38,938 nucleotides of DNA, from assembly GCA_020443425.1 (NCBI GenBank), contig JAGRIE010000037.1, positions 1 through 38,938 on the forward strand. Reading direction: 5' to 3'. This DNA is from Halioglobus sp. Its GTDB lineage: Bacteria > Pseudomonadota > Gammaproteobacteria > Pseudomonadales > Halieaceae. A program made the translations under genes and the position numbers. Position 1 is the first letter of the stretch. Each line of letters begins with the position of its first letter. The notes under the pieces are model-generated. The model was not told the DNA's origin, made no database searches, and worked only from the letters and a program-made list of their open reading frames with translations. Of the stretch, positions 1 through 8,546 are shown in pieces.

Positions 1-3
1 CGG

Positions 4-45
4 TGGTCGCTGGTCGCTGGTCGCTGGTCGCTGGTCGCTGGTCGC
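4..45. repeat. Tandem repeat, six copies of TGGTCGC
   Basis: Six perfect head-to-tail copies of the heptamer TGGTCGC run from base 4 to 45, and the array may continue to the left of the window. It lies about 180 bases upstream of the preferred antiporter start. A 7-bp unit is not a multiple of three, so copy-number change would shift the frame of any gene running through it. No gene reading through it can be defined from what is visible. Confidence 0.9.
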
Positions 46-223
46 TCCTCCGGCTGGCACTGCCATGCCGATATCCGGTGGAGCCGCAGCGGCCGGGAAA
101 AATTGCGTCAAGTTTCGGCGCGCAGTAATGATAGAGTTGTCAGTGCTGGGGCGCAGTGCGAACCAGTCCGTCAATCCTCCGGCTTTACCGAATTGCCATC
201 CACATTTTCCAGGTGCTGTAGAG

Positions 224-1933
224 ATGCCCCATAGTATTACCCTGATCACCACTATCGCCGCCAGTCTGGTGCTGGCGCTGGTCATGGGGCTCATCGCCAG
301 TCGCCTGAAACTGCCGCCGCTGGTTGGCTACCTGATAGCGGGTGTCATGCTGGGCCCGGCCACGCCGGGTTTCGTCGGCGATGCCGGGTTGTCTGCCCAG
401 TTGGCAGAGATCGGCGTGATCCTGCTGATGTTCGGCGTCGGCCTGCACTTCTCGCTCGACAACCTGTTGGCAGTGCGTCGCATCGCGGTACCCGGTGCCA
501 TTGTGCAGATCGCCGTGGCCACGGCGCTGGGCGCCGGGCTGGCGAGTTTTTGGGGTTGGGGCCTGGGAGGCAGCCTTGTGTTCGGGCTCGCACTTTCCGT
601 GGCGAGCACAGTGGTGCTGATCAAGGCGCTGGAAGAGCGCAATCACCTCGAGACACTGGATGGGCGCATTGCCGTCGGCTGGCTAATCGTGGAAGACCTG
701 GCGATGATTCTGGTGCTGCTGTTGCTGCCGCCACTCAGCGGCTGGCTGGCTGCCCCGGATGGCGCAAGCGCCGCACCGGGACTCGACAGCGACCTGTGGC
801 AGACACTGTTGGTCGCTGTGGCGAAAATCGGGGTATTCATCGCCCTGATGTTGGTCGTGGGGCGCCGCGTGTTCCCGAAGCTGCTGAGCTATATTGCCGG
901 TACCGGTTCGCGCGAGTTGTTTACGCTGTGCGTGATTGCGGTGGCAATGGGGATAGCCTATGGCTCGGCAGCGCTGTTCGGCGCCTCGTTTGCACTGGGT
1001 GCGTTTTTTGCCGGGATGGTGATGCGGGAGTCCAATCTCAGCCACCGGGCGGCGGCGGAATCCCTGCCGCTGCGCGACGCCTTCTCGGTGTTGTTCTTTG
1101 TGTCTGTCGGTATGTTGTTCGATCCGGCAATCCTGGTCGAGCAGCCGCTGCAGGTGCTGGCTGTGGTGGCGATTATTGTGATGGGCAAATCGCTGGCGGC
1201 GTTCCTCCTTGTGCTGGCTTTCCGCTATCCGATGAATACCGCGCTGACGGTGTCCGCAAGTCTCGCCCAGATCGGTGAGTTCTCGTTCATCCTCGCCGGG
1301 CTCGGTGTTTCGCTTGGGCTGCTGCCGCAGGAGGGAATGAGCCTGATACTGGCAGGTGCGCTGATTTCGATATCCCTGAATCACCTGATCTTCCAACTGA
1401 TAGATCCCGTGCGGCCGGCGTCATATCTCGCCGGCCAGGAGGAGTCCGGACAGCAGGACGGCTCGCTGTCCGTGCTGCCGATGGAGGTCGACTCTGCCGC
1501 CGTCACGGGGCATATCCTGCTGGTGGGTTACGGGCGTGTGGGGCGTCCCATCGGTGAGTCCCTGGCGGCGCACGGCCTGAAATTTGTGGTGGCGGAGCAG
1601 AGCCGTGAACTGGTGGAGGAATTGCGCGCACAGGATATCAACGCCGTTGTCGGTGATGCTTCCGATCCCGCCGTCTTGGTACAGGCGCACATCGTGCGGG
1701 CCGGTATGCTGGTGATTGCGACTCCCGACCTCGACGATGCACTGCGCATGATAGAGGTCGCACGTACGCTGAACCCGGATGTCGATATTTCAGTGCGCAC
1801 CCACAGTGAGGAGCAGGCCGAAAAGCTGCGAGAGGTCAATGCGGGAACGGTGTTTATCGGCGAGTACGAACTGGCCCTGAGCATGAAGCGCTATGTGCTG
1901 GAGAAGGTCGGCGTCACCAGCGCGAATCCCTGA
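224..1933 (+). CDS. ybaL: YbaL-type monovalent cation:proton antiporter with NAD-binding domain
   Basis: The 569-residue inner-membrane protein belongs to the CPA2/KefB-YbaL family, thought to exchange K+ or Na+ for protons. The N-terminus (MPHSITLITTIAASLVLAL) and the segment GVILLMFGVGLHFSL closely resemble E. coli YbaL as I remember it. About twelve hydrophobic segments fill residues 1-385. A TrkA-N Rossmann domain follows, with the dinucleotide-binding motif VGYGRVG near residues 434-440. The reading frame is open back to base 65, but the ATG at 224 matches the family N-terminus and gives the usual length of about 560 residues, so I chose it. The Shine-Dalgarno sequence is weak. No KefF/KefG-like partner lies beside it. 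The exact ion is unknown. Confidence 0.9.
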   Translation: MPHSITLITTIAASLVLALVMGLIASRLKLPPLVGYLIAGVMLGPATPGFVGDAGLSAQLAEIGVILLMFGVGLHFSLDNLLAVRRIAVPGAIVQIAVATALGAGLASFWGWGLGGSLVFGLALSVASTVVLIKALEERNHLETLDGRIAVGWLIVEDLAMILVLLLLPPLSGWLAAPDGASAAPGLDSDLWQTLLVAVAKIGVFIALMLVVGRRVFPKLLSYIAGTGSRELFTLCVIAVAMGIAYGSAALFGASFALGAFFAGMVMRESNLSHRAAAESLPLRDAFSVLFFVSVGMLFDPAILVEQPLQVLAVVAIIVMGKSLAAFLLVLAFRYPMNTALTVSASLAQIGEFSFILAGLGVSLGLLPQEGMSLILAGALISISLNHLIFQLIDPVRPASYLAGQEESGQQDGSLSVLPMEVDSAAVTGHILLVGYGRVGRPIGESLAAHGLKFVVAEQSRELVEELRAQDINAVVGDASDPAVLVQAHIVRAGMLVIATPDLDDALRMIEVARTLNPDVDISVRTHSEEQAEKLREVNAGTVFIGEYELALSMKRYVLEKVGVTSANP

Positions 1934-2024
1934 GATAGCACACGGCGTCCACCTCCTGTGTATCGCCGGTGATACCCGTGCGGTGTTGGTCATGAGCATG
2001 AATGGATACAGAGGGCAATAGCAG

Positions 2025-3791
2025 GTGAGATTACTCAACAAACTCTTGTTGTCAGCAGTGGTGTGGCTGGCTGGCACTGCTAATGCGGCAAACACGCATC
2101 TGGTGGACGAGGCTCCTGTGAGCATCAGCCAGCCTGAACCCGGCGTGATACTGGTGGATTTCGGGCGCGTGGCGTTTGGCAATGTGCGATTGCTGCCCGA
2201 TGAAAGTGCAGGCGGAGCAGTGACTGTGCATTTCGGTGAGGATTTTGTCGATGGGCGTCTCAATCGCGACCCGCAAGGCACTGTCCGCTACGCCAGTGCC
2301 CAGGTGCAACTGGACGGCAGCGCGCCGGTGCGGGCCGCGCCGCCCGCCAACGCGCGCAATACAGAGACTGGCAGCGCTGATCATCCTCCGGCAATTCTCA
2401 CGCCTCCTGAATGGGGCGTGGTACTGCCGTTTCGCTGGGTGGAAATAGAGGGGTGGGACGGGGAGCTGCTGCCGGGCCAGATCGTTCGCCAGTCCGCGTT
2501 CGCCCGCGACTGGAGTGACGATGCGGCACACTTCGAGTCCTCTGATGAACTGCTCAACCGGATCTGGGAGTTGAGCCGTTACTCGATAAAGGCCACAACG
2601 TTTGCCGGTGTGTATGTGGATGGCGATCGGGAGCGTATTCCCTACGAGGCGGATGCCTATCTCAACCAGCTCAGTCACTACGCCACCGATAACGATACAC
2701 AGATGTCCCGCGACACCTTTGATCACCTGATGCAGTACGCCACCTGGCCCACCGAGTGGCCGCCGCATATGGTGATGATGGCGCATGCCGATTGGATGCA
2801 TACCGGGGATGCGCAATGGCTGGTGCCGCGCTATGAGGCGCTGAAGGCAAAACTGCTGCTGGATCGCACCGCCGACAATGGGCTGGTCAGCAGCAGTTGG
2901 TGGCAGCGCCGCAACTCGGATATTGTCGACTGGCCGCGAGGGGAGCGCGATGATTATGAATTCACCTCGCGCAACACCGTTGTCAATGCCTTTCACCTGC
3001 TCACCCTGAGGCAGATGGCGGAGCTGGCACGTGTGGTTGGCAAGGCCAGCGATGCCGAGTACTTCGAGAGTATCGCTGACGCGGCCTATCCGGCTTTCCA
3101 GCAGGCGTTTTTTCGGCCGCAAGCGGGGCTTTACCGCGACGGTGTAGGCACCGATCACTCGTCGGTACATGCCAATTTGTTCCCGCTGGCTTTCGGCCTG
3201 GTGCCGGCAGAGCAGCGGCAGGCAATTGTCAACTGGCTGTACAGCCGCGGTATGGCCTGTTCCGTCTACGCGGCGCAATACCTGTTGGAGGGGCTGTTTG
3301 AAAATGGCGGCGACGTCGAGGCGCTGGCGTTGATCACCGCGCCGGGAGATCGCAGCTGGCGACACATGGTGGACAGCGGGGCGACTGTCACCTGGGAGGC
3401 CTGGGATGTCCGCTACAAGCCCAATCTCGACTGGAACCACGCCTGGGGCGCCGCGCCTGCCAACCTGCTGCCGCGCTATGTGCTGGGTGCGCAGCCGTTG
3501 ACGCCGGGCTGGGAGACAGCGCGTATCCGCCCCGCGACCGGGCAACTGGAGTTTGCGCGCGGCACGGTGCCGACGCCGCTTGGCCCCATCGTCCTCGATT
3601 GGCAGGATACAGGCAGGTTTACGCTGTCGCTGTCCCTGCCGGAGGGCATGAAGGCGCGCGTCGAATTGCCCGCTCGCGGGCGCTCCGGCACCGTGACCGT
3701 CAATGGCGAGCCAGCGGCGGCGACGCGTGATGGCCGCTACTGGGTGCTGGCGCAGGAGGTGACCGGCGAGGTGACGCTGGCGGTGGAGTAG
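2025..3791 (+). CDS. Exported GH78-like alpha-L-rhamnosidase-related protein
   Basis: A 588-residue predicted secreted glycoside hydrolase of the GH78 type. It starts at a GTG preceded by GAGGG nine bases upstream, and has a signal peptide ending near residue 21 (GTANAANT). A beta-sandwich region (about 25-160) precedes an (alpha/alpha)6-barrel region (about 170-490) and a small C-terminal beta domain. GDRERIPYEADAY at residues 200-212 corresponds to the GH78 stretch carrying the catalytic acid, here probably D210. The WEAWDVRY and NHAWGAAPANLLPRYVLG segments match the conserved C-terminal part of the barrel. The expected activity is release of terminal alpha-L-rhamnose, but this divergent branch could act on another glycan. 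It lies 91 bases after the antiporter gene with no clear functional link. Confidence 0.75.
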   Translation: MRLLNKLLLSAVVWLAGTANAANTHLVDEAPVSISQPEPGVILVDFGRVAFGNVRLLPDESAGGAVTVHFGEDFVDGRLNRDPQGTVRYASAQVQLDGSAPVRAAPPANARNTETGSADHPPAILTPPEWGVVLPFRWVEIEGWDGELLPGQIVRQSAFARDWSDDAAHFESSDELLNRIWELSRYSIKATTFAGVYVDGDRERIPYEADAYLNQLSHYATDNDTQMSRDTFDHLMQYATWPTEWPPHMVMMAHADWMHTGDAQWLVPRYEALKAKLLLDRTADNGLVSSSWWQRRNSDIVDWPRGERDDYEFTSRNTVVNAFHLLTLRQMAELARVVGKASDAEYFESIADAAYPAFQQAFFRPQAGLYRDGVGTDHSSVHANLFPLAFGLVPAEQRQAIVNWLYSRGMACSVYAAQYLLEGLFENGGDVEALALITAPGDRSWRHMVDSGATVTWEAWDVRYKPNLDWNHAWGAAPANLLPRYVLGAQPLTPGWETARIRPATGQLEFARGTVPTPLGPIVLDWQDTGRFTLSLSLPEGMKARVELPARGRSGTVTVNGEPAAATRDGRYWVLAQEVTGEVTLAVE

Positions 3792-3817
3792 CCGGCGTCG
3801 TCAGGCACTGCCGGCGG

Positions 3818-4297
3818 TTAGGGCGCGTTCACTACGATATAGGTTGTCGACGACCCTGATATCTGCGGTTGGTACCAGGTGTCCCCGCACTGTTGGTAGG
3901 CATAGCCATTGACGATAACAGTGCTGCACGAGGGTGGCAGGGTGTTGACGATTGAGCCCACCACCAACGCGGTTGCAGTCACCGCCGCGGCAATAGCGAC
4001 TGGGTGGTAGTCGTCGTCGTGGTAGCAGCAGCCGTGGTGGTAACCGCGATGATCGACGTCAACGTTCACATTGACGTCCCGGTGGCTGTTCACGTTGATG
4101 TTGCGATCGCGATTGATATTGCGGTCACGAACGATGTTATGGTCGCGATTAATCGTATGGTTGCGATTGATGTGATGCCCCGAGTTGACGCTGGTGCGCG
4201 CCTGGGCGCGGGCCTTGAGCCCGCCGCGTGCATCGGCGTCGGGCACGCTGAACAGAATCACTGAAATGGAAAGCATTGCGGTGAGAGTGCGCTTCAT
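3818..4297 (-). CDS. Exported Asn/Arg/Asp/His-repeat protein of unknown function
   Basis: The 159-residue predicted exported protein has a signal peptide (about 1-24, ending DADARGG). Residues 38-84 are low-complexity, built on NRDxNIxRD and NVNVDVD patterns. A His/Cys/Asp-rich patch follows at 87-99 (HHGCCYHDDDYHP), then a short hydrophobic helix (about 100-118) and a C-terminal module with two cysteines and a WYQP motif. The ATG at 4297 is seven bases after GGAGGA. The TTG six bases further upstream is too close to that site. It starts two bases after the stop of the DUF2092 gene, so the two are probably translationally coupled. The His/Cys patch could bind metal, which is speculative. I recognise no named domain. 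Confidence 0.8.
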   Translation of the reverse strand: MKRTLTAMLSISVILFSVPDADARGGLKARAQARTSVNSGHHINRNHTINRDHNIVRDRNINRDRNINVNSHRDVNVNVDVDHRGYHHGCCYHDDDYHPVAIAAAVTATALVVGSIVNTLPPSCSTVIVNGYAYQQCGDTWYQPQISGSSTTYIVVNAP

Positions 4298-4299
4298 GA

Positions 4300-5070
4300 T
4301 CAATCCTCCTCCCCATCGGCGTTGTCGTCGGAAAGGCTGTCTTCAAGCAGCACACGCAGCGCGCCGTTCGGGGGCCTGAACTCGAAGGCGGCGTCGTTGA
4401 ACGACGGTGCCAGATCCCATTTATAGGTTGCGCTGTACTGTGGCCTGGCGTCGTCTGTCTTGGTGGTGATCACCAGTTTTCGCGGCAGGGGGTAGTCACC
4501 TTTTTGAACCCACAGCTGCCAGTCGATGTCTTTCTGCCTGAAGGCATAGTGCTCGCAGGTGGTGCCGTCAATAATGGCTGAGCCCACGTCCATTGCACTG
4601 ATTATGGCGGAGGTGTCCACGTCGTCGGTACCCCAGCGAAACAGGTCAATCGCGGGCAGCATGAGGCCGTAGTTGTCCTCCAGTGCGTCTCCCAGTTCGC
4701 GGATGGTCGGCGGGGCGTCGACGGTTGCGTAGTAGTCCACCCGCTGTCCCCAGAGGGTAAAGGTTTTGCCATCAAAGAAGTACAGCCGTTCGTGGCGATC
4801 ATTGAGGGTGTGAATTCTCAGCCCGTCCGGTATCTTCGCCAGTACATCCACCGTGCCTTCATACTGGAGCTTCTGTCCGTCTTCCAGCACTGTATCGTTG
4901 GTGGTCGTCACCAGCACCCTGAATGCTTGCAAGCTGCGCAGGTAGACGCCCATTTTGTCCAGGGCCTCCATTGTCGCCGGGTCGATCTCCGGCTCCTCCG
5001 TCTGCGCCACTGACGCTGCCATCACGCAGCTGGCCATCAGGGCCACCAGTAGCTGGCGAACTTTTCTCAT
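4300..5070 (-). CDS. Periplasmic DUF2092-family protein
   Basis: The 256-residue protein has a signal peptide (ASVAQTEE cleavage region) and an LolA/LppX-like beta fold expected from DUF2092. Family hallmarks are the GQKLQYEGTVDVLAKIPDGL strand pair, YFFDGKTFTLW, DYYATVDAPPT and DWQLWVQKGDYPLPRKLVIT. ATG at 5070 follows AGGAGA at good spacing, so the longer open frame back to 5145 is not needed. DUF2092 proteins have no established function. The fold suggests binding of a hydrophobic ligand or lipoprotein handling in the periplasm. It is the first gene of a two-gene operon with the Asn/Asp-repeat protein, separated by two bases. Confidence 0.88.
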   Translation of the reverse strand: MRKVRQLLVALMASCVMAASVAQTEEPEIDPATMEALDKMGVYLRSLQAFRVLVTTTNDTVLEDGQKLQYEGTVDVLAKIPDGLRIHTLNDRHERLYFFDGKTFTLWGQRVDYYATVDAPPTIRELGDALEDNYGLMLPAIDLFRWGTDDVDTSAIISAMDVGSAIIDGTTCEHYAFRQKDIDWQLWVQKGDYPLPRKLVITTKTDDARPQYSATYKWDLAPSFNDAAFEFRPPNGALRVLLEDSLSDDNADGEED

Positions 5071-5293
5071 ACTTGTCTCCTGTGGTTGGATACTGTCACC
5101 CGGCGTAGTCCAGCTGAGTATAGGTAATACATCGGGGGATGCCAATCCGCGCGGCTGCCCGCATGCGTGGCGTCACTGCGGCAATCCCGTGACAGGGGCT
5201 GTGACAGCTGGGCAAGCACACGGCCTATGCGTTCTTTCGGCAAACCGGATGTGCTAGGCTCGACTCCCACACAGATTTCCCGGGAGCGGCATC

Positions 5294-5656
5294 ATGAATT
5301 TGATCATTGGTATTCTGGTAACAGCTGGCGCGCTGTGGGTCACTACTGCGGTAGTGCCGGGAATACACATCGAGGCCTCGGTCTCTGCCTTCCTGGTCGT
5401 CGCCATAATCTTCGGTCTGGTGAATGTGTTTGTCCGGCCCGTTGTGAAAATACTCTCGCTACCGGTCACCATACTCACGCTGGGGCTGTTCACCTTTGTC
5501 ATCAATGCACTGATGCTGATGTTGACCGCTTGGCTTGTCGGCAATGCGATGTCGATTGAAGGGGATGGCATGACGCAGTTTTTCTGGGCACTGATCGGCA
5601 GTGTCGTTGTCAGTATCGCCAGCACCTTGATCGGCCTGATACTGCCCGGACGCTGA
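5294..5656 (+). CDS. YvlD/phage_holin_4_2-family small membrane protein
   Basis: The 120-residue protein has four hydrophobic segments. The central NVFVRPVVKILSLPVTILTL motif and the following FVINALMLMLTAWLVG are typical of PF04020 ('mycobacterial 4-TMS phage holin'/YvlD). Members are common chromosomal membrane proteins, and the holin name does not imply a phage. ATG at 5294 follows GGGAG at seven bases. The gene stands alone between divergent DUF2092 and the codirectional mtfA. Function is unknown. Confidence 0.9.
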   Translation: MNLIIGILVTAGALWVTTAVVPGIHIEASVSAFLVVAIIFGLVNVFVRPVVKILSLPVTILTLGLFTFVINALMLMLTAWLVGNAMSIEGDGMTQFFWALIGSVVVSIASTLIGLILPGR

Positions 5657-5737
5657 TCGCGGACCGCAACAGCGCTGCTGGCCAATGATAATCGTGCCGG
5701 TCTGTAATCCCCTGGTTGGCCGGTATAGTATGGTGCG

Positions 5738-6580
5738 ATGACAGCATTGCTACCGATCATCCTCGTCCTGTTCGTCTTCGTTGCGTACCTGTACATCACG
5801 CGTTGGCGCGCGCAGCGGCTGCGCAGTAAACCCTTCCCACCTGCCTGGCTGGCGATTATCGAGGCGAGCCTGCCGGTGTACCCGATGCTGTCACAGGAAG
5901 AGCAGGACAGGCTGTGCCAACTGGTGAAACTGTTCATCGCGAAGAAGCGCTTCTACGGCTGTGGAGGTGTGGTCATCACTGATGAGATACGGGTCACCAT
6001 TGCGGCCCAGGCCTGTCTGTTGCTGCTCAACAAGGGCTGGAGCGTGTACCCGAAACTCACCGCGATACTGGTGTACCCGTCTGCGTTCAGGGTGGACAGG
6101 GATGAGCACCAGGCCGACGGTACGGTTGTTTCAGGCAGTCATGGCCTGCTGGGTGAGTCCTGGCACAACGGCCGCGTGATCCTGTCATGGGACGACGTGG
6201 AAAGAGGCGTCAGTGACTTCTCGGACGGCCACAATGTGGTGTTGCACGAATTCAGCCACCAGCTCGATGCGGAGTCCGGTTCCATGGATGGCGCACCCGC
6301 GTTGCGCAGCAACAGTTACCAGTCCTGGGCGAAGGTGTTCAGCGAGAACTTCGAGGATCTGAAATTCCGTTATGACCACGGGCAATCGACTGTGATAGAC
6401 GAATACGGCACCACCAATCCGGCTGAATTCTTTGCCGTGGCCACGGAGACCTTTTTCGAGAAGCCGCACCAGTTGCACAGGCACCGGCCTGAGTTGTATC
6501 AGGAGCTGAGCCATTTTTACCAGTTGGACCCGATGAAGTGGTCGGCGGGAGGCCTGGAGGGCGCGGGCCACAGTCGATAG
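5738..6580 (+). CDS. mtfA: MtfA-family zinc peptidase (M90)
   Basis: The 280-residue protein belongs to the M90 metallopeptidases. In E. coli, MtfA is cytosolic, binds the glucose repressor Mlc and has zinc-dependent aminopeptidase activity. The zinc motif HEFSH lies at residues 170-174, followed by the QLDAESG segment, and a downstream NPAEFFAVATETFFEKP stretch supplies the expected acidic ligand. Unlike E. coli MtfA, this one begins with a hydrophobic helix (residues 4-22), as in many non-enteric homologues, so it is probably membrane-anchored. No Shine-Dalgarno precedes ATG 5738. TATAGT lies only nine bases before it, so a leaderless transcript is possible. No pts or mlc gene is visible nearby. 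Confidence 0.9.
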   Translation: MTALLPIILVLFVFVAYLYITRWRAQRLRSKPFPPAWLAIIEASLPVYPMLSQEEQDRLCQLVKLFIAKKRFYGCGGVVITDEIRVTIAAQACLLLLNKGWSVYPKLTAILVYPSAFRVDRDEHQADGTVVSGSHGLLGESWHNGRVILSWDDVERGVSDFSDGHNVVLHEFSHQLDAESGSMDGAPALRSNSYQSWAKVFSENFEDLKFRYDHGQSTVIDEYGTTNPAEFFAVATETFFEKPHQLHRHRPELYQELSHFYQLDPMKWSAGGLEGAGHSR

Positions 6581-6635
6581 GCACCCGGGCCTGCCGCGGA
6601 CACGTCCCGGCGATTATGCGGTGGCGGACCCGCCG

Positions 6636-8546
6636 TTACTCCGGCAGCGCAAACGCATACAGGTAATCGCCGAAGCCGCGCTGGAACATATAGTGCCCGC
6701 CGGCATTGATCACCACGTACTGACGCCCCTTGTAAACATAGGTCATCGGCGTCGCGGTCGCATCATTGGCCAGGGTGTATTTCCACAGGGTCTCACCGCT
6801 GTCCACATCAAAGGCGCGTATCTGCCTGTCCATTGTGGCGCCGATAAAAAACAGGCCGCCGGCAGTGGCGATACCGCCGCCCAGGTTGGGCGTGCCCCAG
6901 TCGATATGGAAGGGCGCGCTGACCGGGCCCATTTCGTGTACGGAGCCGAGCGCCGTCTCCCACTCAACCGTTCCCTTGTACAGGTCCACGGCTACCAGCT
7001 TGCCCCAGGGCGGGGCATTGCAAGGTATGCCGAGCGGCGAGGTGAGGGCGCCGATCTCGACATTGTAGGGGGTGCCCTCCATCGTCACCTGCATACGTTT
7101 GCCACTCTCGGGGTGGTCGGTGCGGCCGGCGGTCGCGCTGCCGGTTCCCGTGGGTATCAGCTGCCCGGTGAACGCCGTGTTGTTGATATTCACCAGCAGC
7201 AGGCCGGAATCCGCAACCAGTGCCCCACCGCCCCAGTTGGCGCCGCCAAGGCTGCCGGGATACATCAGGCTGAGCTGTTCACTGATGGGGGTGAACAAGC
7301 CGAGGTTGTTCAACGCGGCGATCTGTTTGCGGCACTGGGCCTTGTCCCAGGGCGTCAGCCCCCAGGCGTTTGCGGGCATCAGGAAGGAGTCGACCAGCGG
7401 CGGTGGCGCGATGGGCTTCGGCTGTGTCAGCGCGGTTCTCTCGCCGGGGATGTCCGAGGGTGGTGCCGGGTGTTCGGTGATCTCCCACAGCGATTCGCCG
7501 GTCAGGCGGTTGAGCACAAACACAAAGCTCTGCTTGGTCACCTGCGCCAGCGCCGGAATCGATTGTCCGCCTTTCTCCCACAGGAACAGGATGGGCTGCG
7601 CCGGGGTGTCGTAGTCCCACAGGTCATGGCGCACATGCTGGAAGTGCCAGCGCACCGCGCCGGTATCCAGGTCGAGCGCGACGATACTGTTTGCGTACAG
7701 GTCATCGCCGGGCCTGTCGACGCCGTAGTAGTCCGGCGACGGCGCACTGGTCGGCAGGAAGATCAGGCCGTTCTGCTCGTCGACGGACATCGGCGCCCAG
7801 ACATTGGCAGACCCGCTCTTTGGGTGGCCCTGCAGCGGGTCAAACTGCCAAACGGGTTTACCGCTGTAGGTGTCAAATGCCATCACGGTACCGCGCGGGG
7901 TGGTGGCTCTGGCAAAATCGATGACACCCGAGCCGACCACCACCAGGCCGTTGGCGACTGTCGGCGCTGAGGAGGTGCTGATATCGCCGGGGATATAGCC
8001 TTCGCCGCCGTAGAGTTCCACCATGCCGCCACGGCCGAAGCTGTCGCAGACCTTGCCGTCGCCCGCATCAATGGCCCACAGCTTCCTGTCATGGGTGGCC
8101 AGGAACAGGCGGTGACGGCAGTGTGCGCCCTTCGCCGTGCGTGCTTCCTCGGCATAGCTGACACCGCGACAGCGAAAGGTCCTGTCGCCGCGCCTGTCGA
8201 TACCGGGATCAAAATCCCAGCGCTGCTCACCATTGCCCGGGTCCAGCGCAATCACGCGATTGAACGGCGTGCAGTACACCAGTGATTCGCCGGCCGCAGC
8301 CGGCAGCAGGATCGGTGTGGCCTGGGTCGAGGTGTTCGTCATGTCATCGCCGTAGTGTGCAACATCACCGCTGCGATGCAGCCATGCGATGTCGAGTTCG
8401 GCGACATTTTCGCGATCGATCAGGGCAGCTGTGGAATAATGGCGGCCACCCTGGTCACCGCCGTAGTAGCGCCAACCCGTGTCAGCGTGCGCGGCCCCGA
8501 CTGCTGCCAGGGCTGCCAGTGTCAGTAGTGTGTATTTCACCGGCAT
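6636..8546 (-). CDS. Periplasmic PQQ-dependent dehydrogenase, glucose/quinate-dehydrogenase type
   Basis: The 636-residue quinoprotein has a signal peptide (about 1-21, ending GAAHAD) in place of the five-TM anchor of membrane glucose dehydrogenase. An eight-bladed propeller is expected. Family motifs include YGGDQGGRHYS (28-38), ATPIL followed by YCTPFNRVIALDP (91-103), NVWAPMSVDEQNGLIFLPT (248-266), HDLWDYDTPAQP (307-318) with the presumed catalytic Asp in DYD (D311 or D313), K338 in VTKQ (equivalent to the Lys near PQQ), and GGANWGG (434-440). It should oxidise an alcohol, sugar or polyol in the periplasm and pass electrons on. The substrate cannot be read from sequence. The start codon overlaps the stop of the upstream cytochrome/Vgb gene (TGATG), so the two are coupled. 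No PQQ biosynthesis genes are in the window. Confidence 0.9.
   Translation of the reverse strand: MPVKYTLLTLAALAAVGAAHADTGWRYYGGDQGGRHYSTAALIDRENVAELDIAWLHRSGDVAHYGDDMTNTSTQATPILLPAAAGESLVYCTPFNRVIALDPGNGEQRWDFDPGIDRRGDRTFRCRGVSYAEEARTAKGAHCRHRLFLATHDRKLWAIDAGDGKVCDSFGRGGMVELYGGEGYIPGDISTSSAPTVANGLVVVGSGVIDFARATTPRGTVMAFDTYSGKPVWQFDPLQGHPKSGSANVWAPMSVDEQNGLIFLPTSAPSPDYYGVDRPGDDLYANSIVALDLDTGAVRWHFQHVRHDLWDYDTPAQPILFLWEKGGQSIPALAQVTKQSFVFVLNRLTGESLWEITEHPAPPSDIPGERTALTQPKPIAPPPLVDSFLMPANAWGLTPWDKAQCRKQIAALNNLGLFTPISEQLSLMYPGSLGGANWGGGALVADSGLLLVNINNTAFTGQLIPTGTGSATAGRTDHPESGKRMQVTMEGTPYNVEIGALTSPLGIPCNAPPWGKLVAVDLYKGTVEWETALGSVHEMGPVSAPFHIDWGTPNLGGGIATAGGLFFIGATMDRQIRAFDVDSGETLWKYTLANDATATPMTYVYKGRQYVVINAGGHYMFQRGFGDYLYAFALPE

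Noticed and set aside
2052-3545. Long minus-strand open frame of 497 codons
   Set aside because: It is antisense to the rhamnosidase and has shadow-type composition and no recognisable domain.
5200-5290. Possible tRNA remnant (region with GGCTCGACTCCCA before the YvlD-type gene)
   Set aside because: Only a T-arm-like phrase is present. No acceptor stem, anticodon arm or matching half can be built.
5294-5656. Phage or prophage signal from a 'phage holin' family protein
   Set aside because: The family is widespread on chromosomes, and no phage structural, integrase or lysis genes are nearby.
6621-7970. Long plus-strand open frame of 449 codons
   Set aside because: It lies wholly antisense to the PQQ dehydrogenase, is rich in Arg/Gly/His as expected for a GC-rich shadow, and has no family features.
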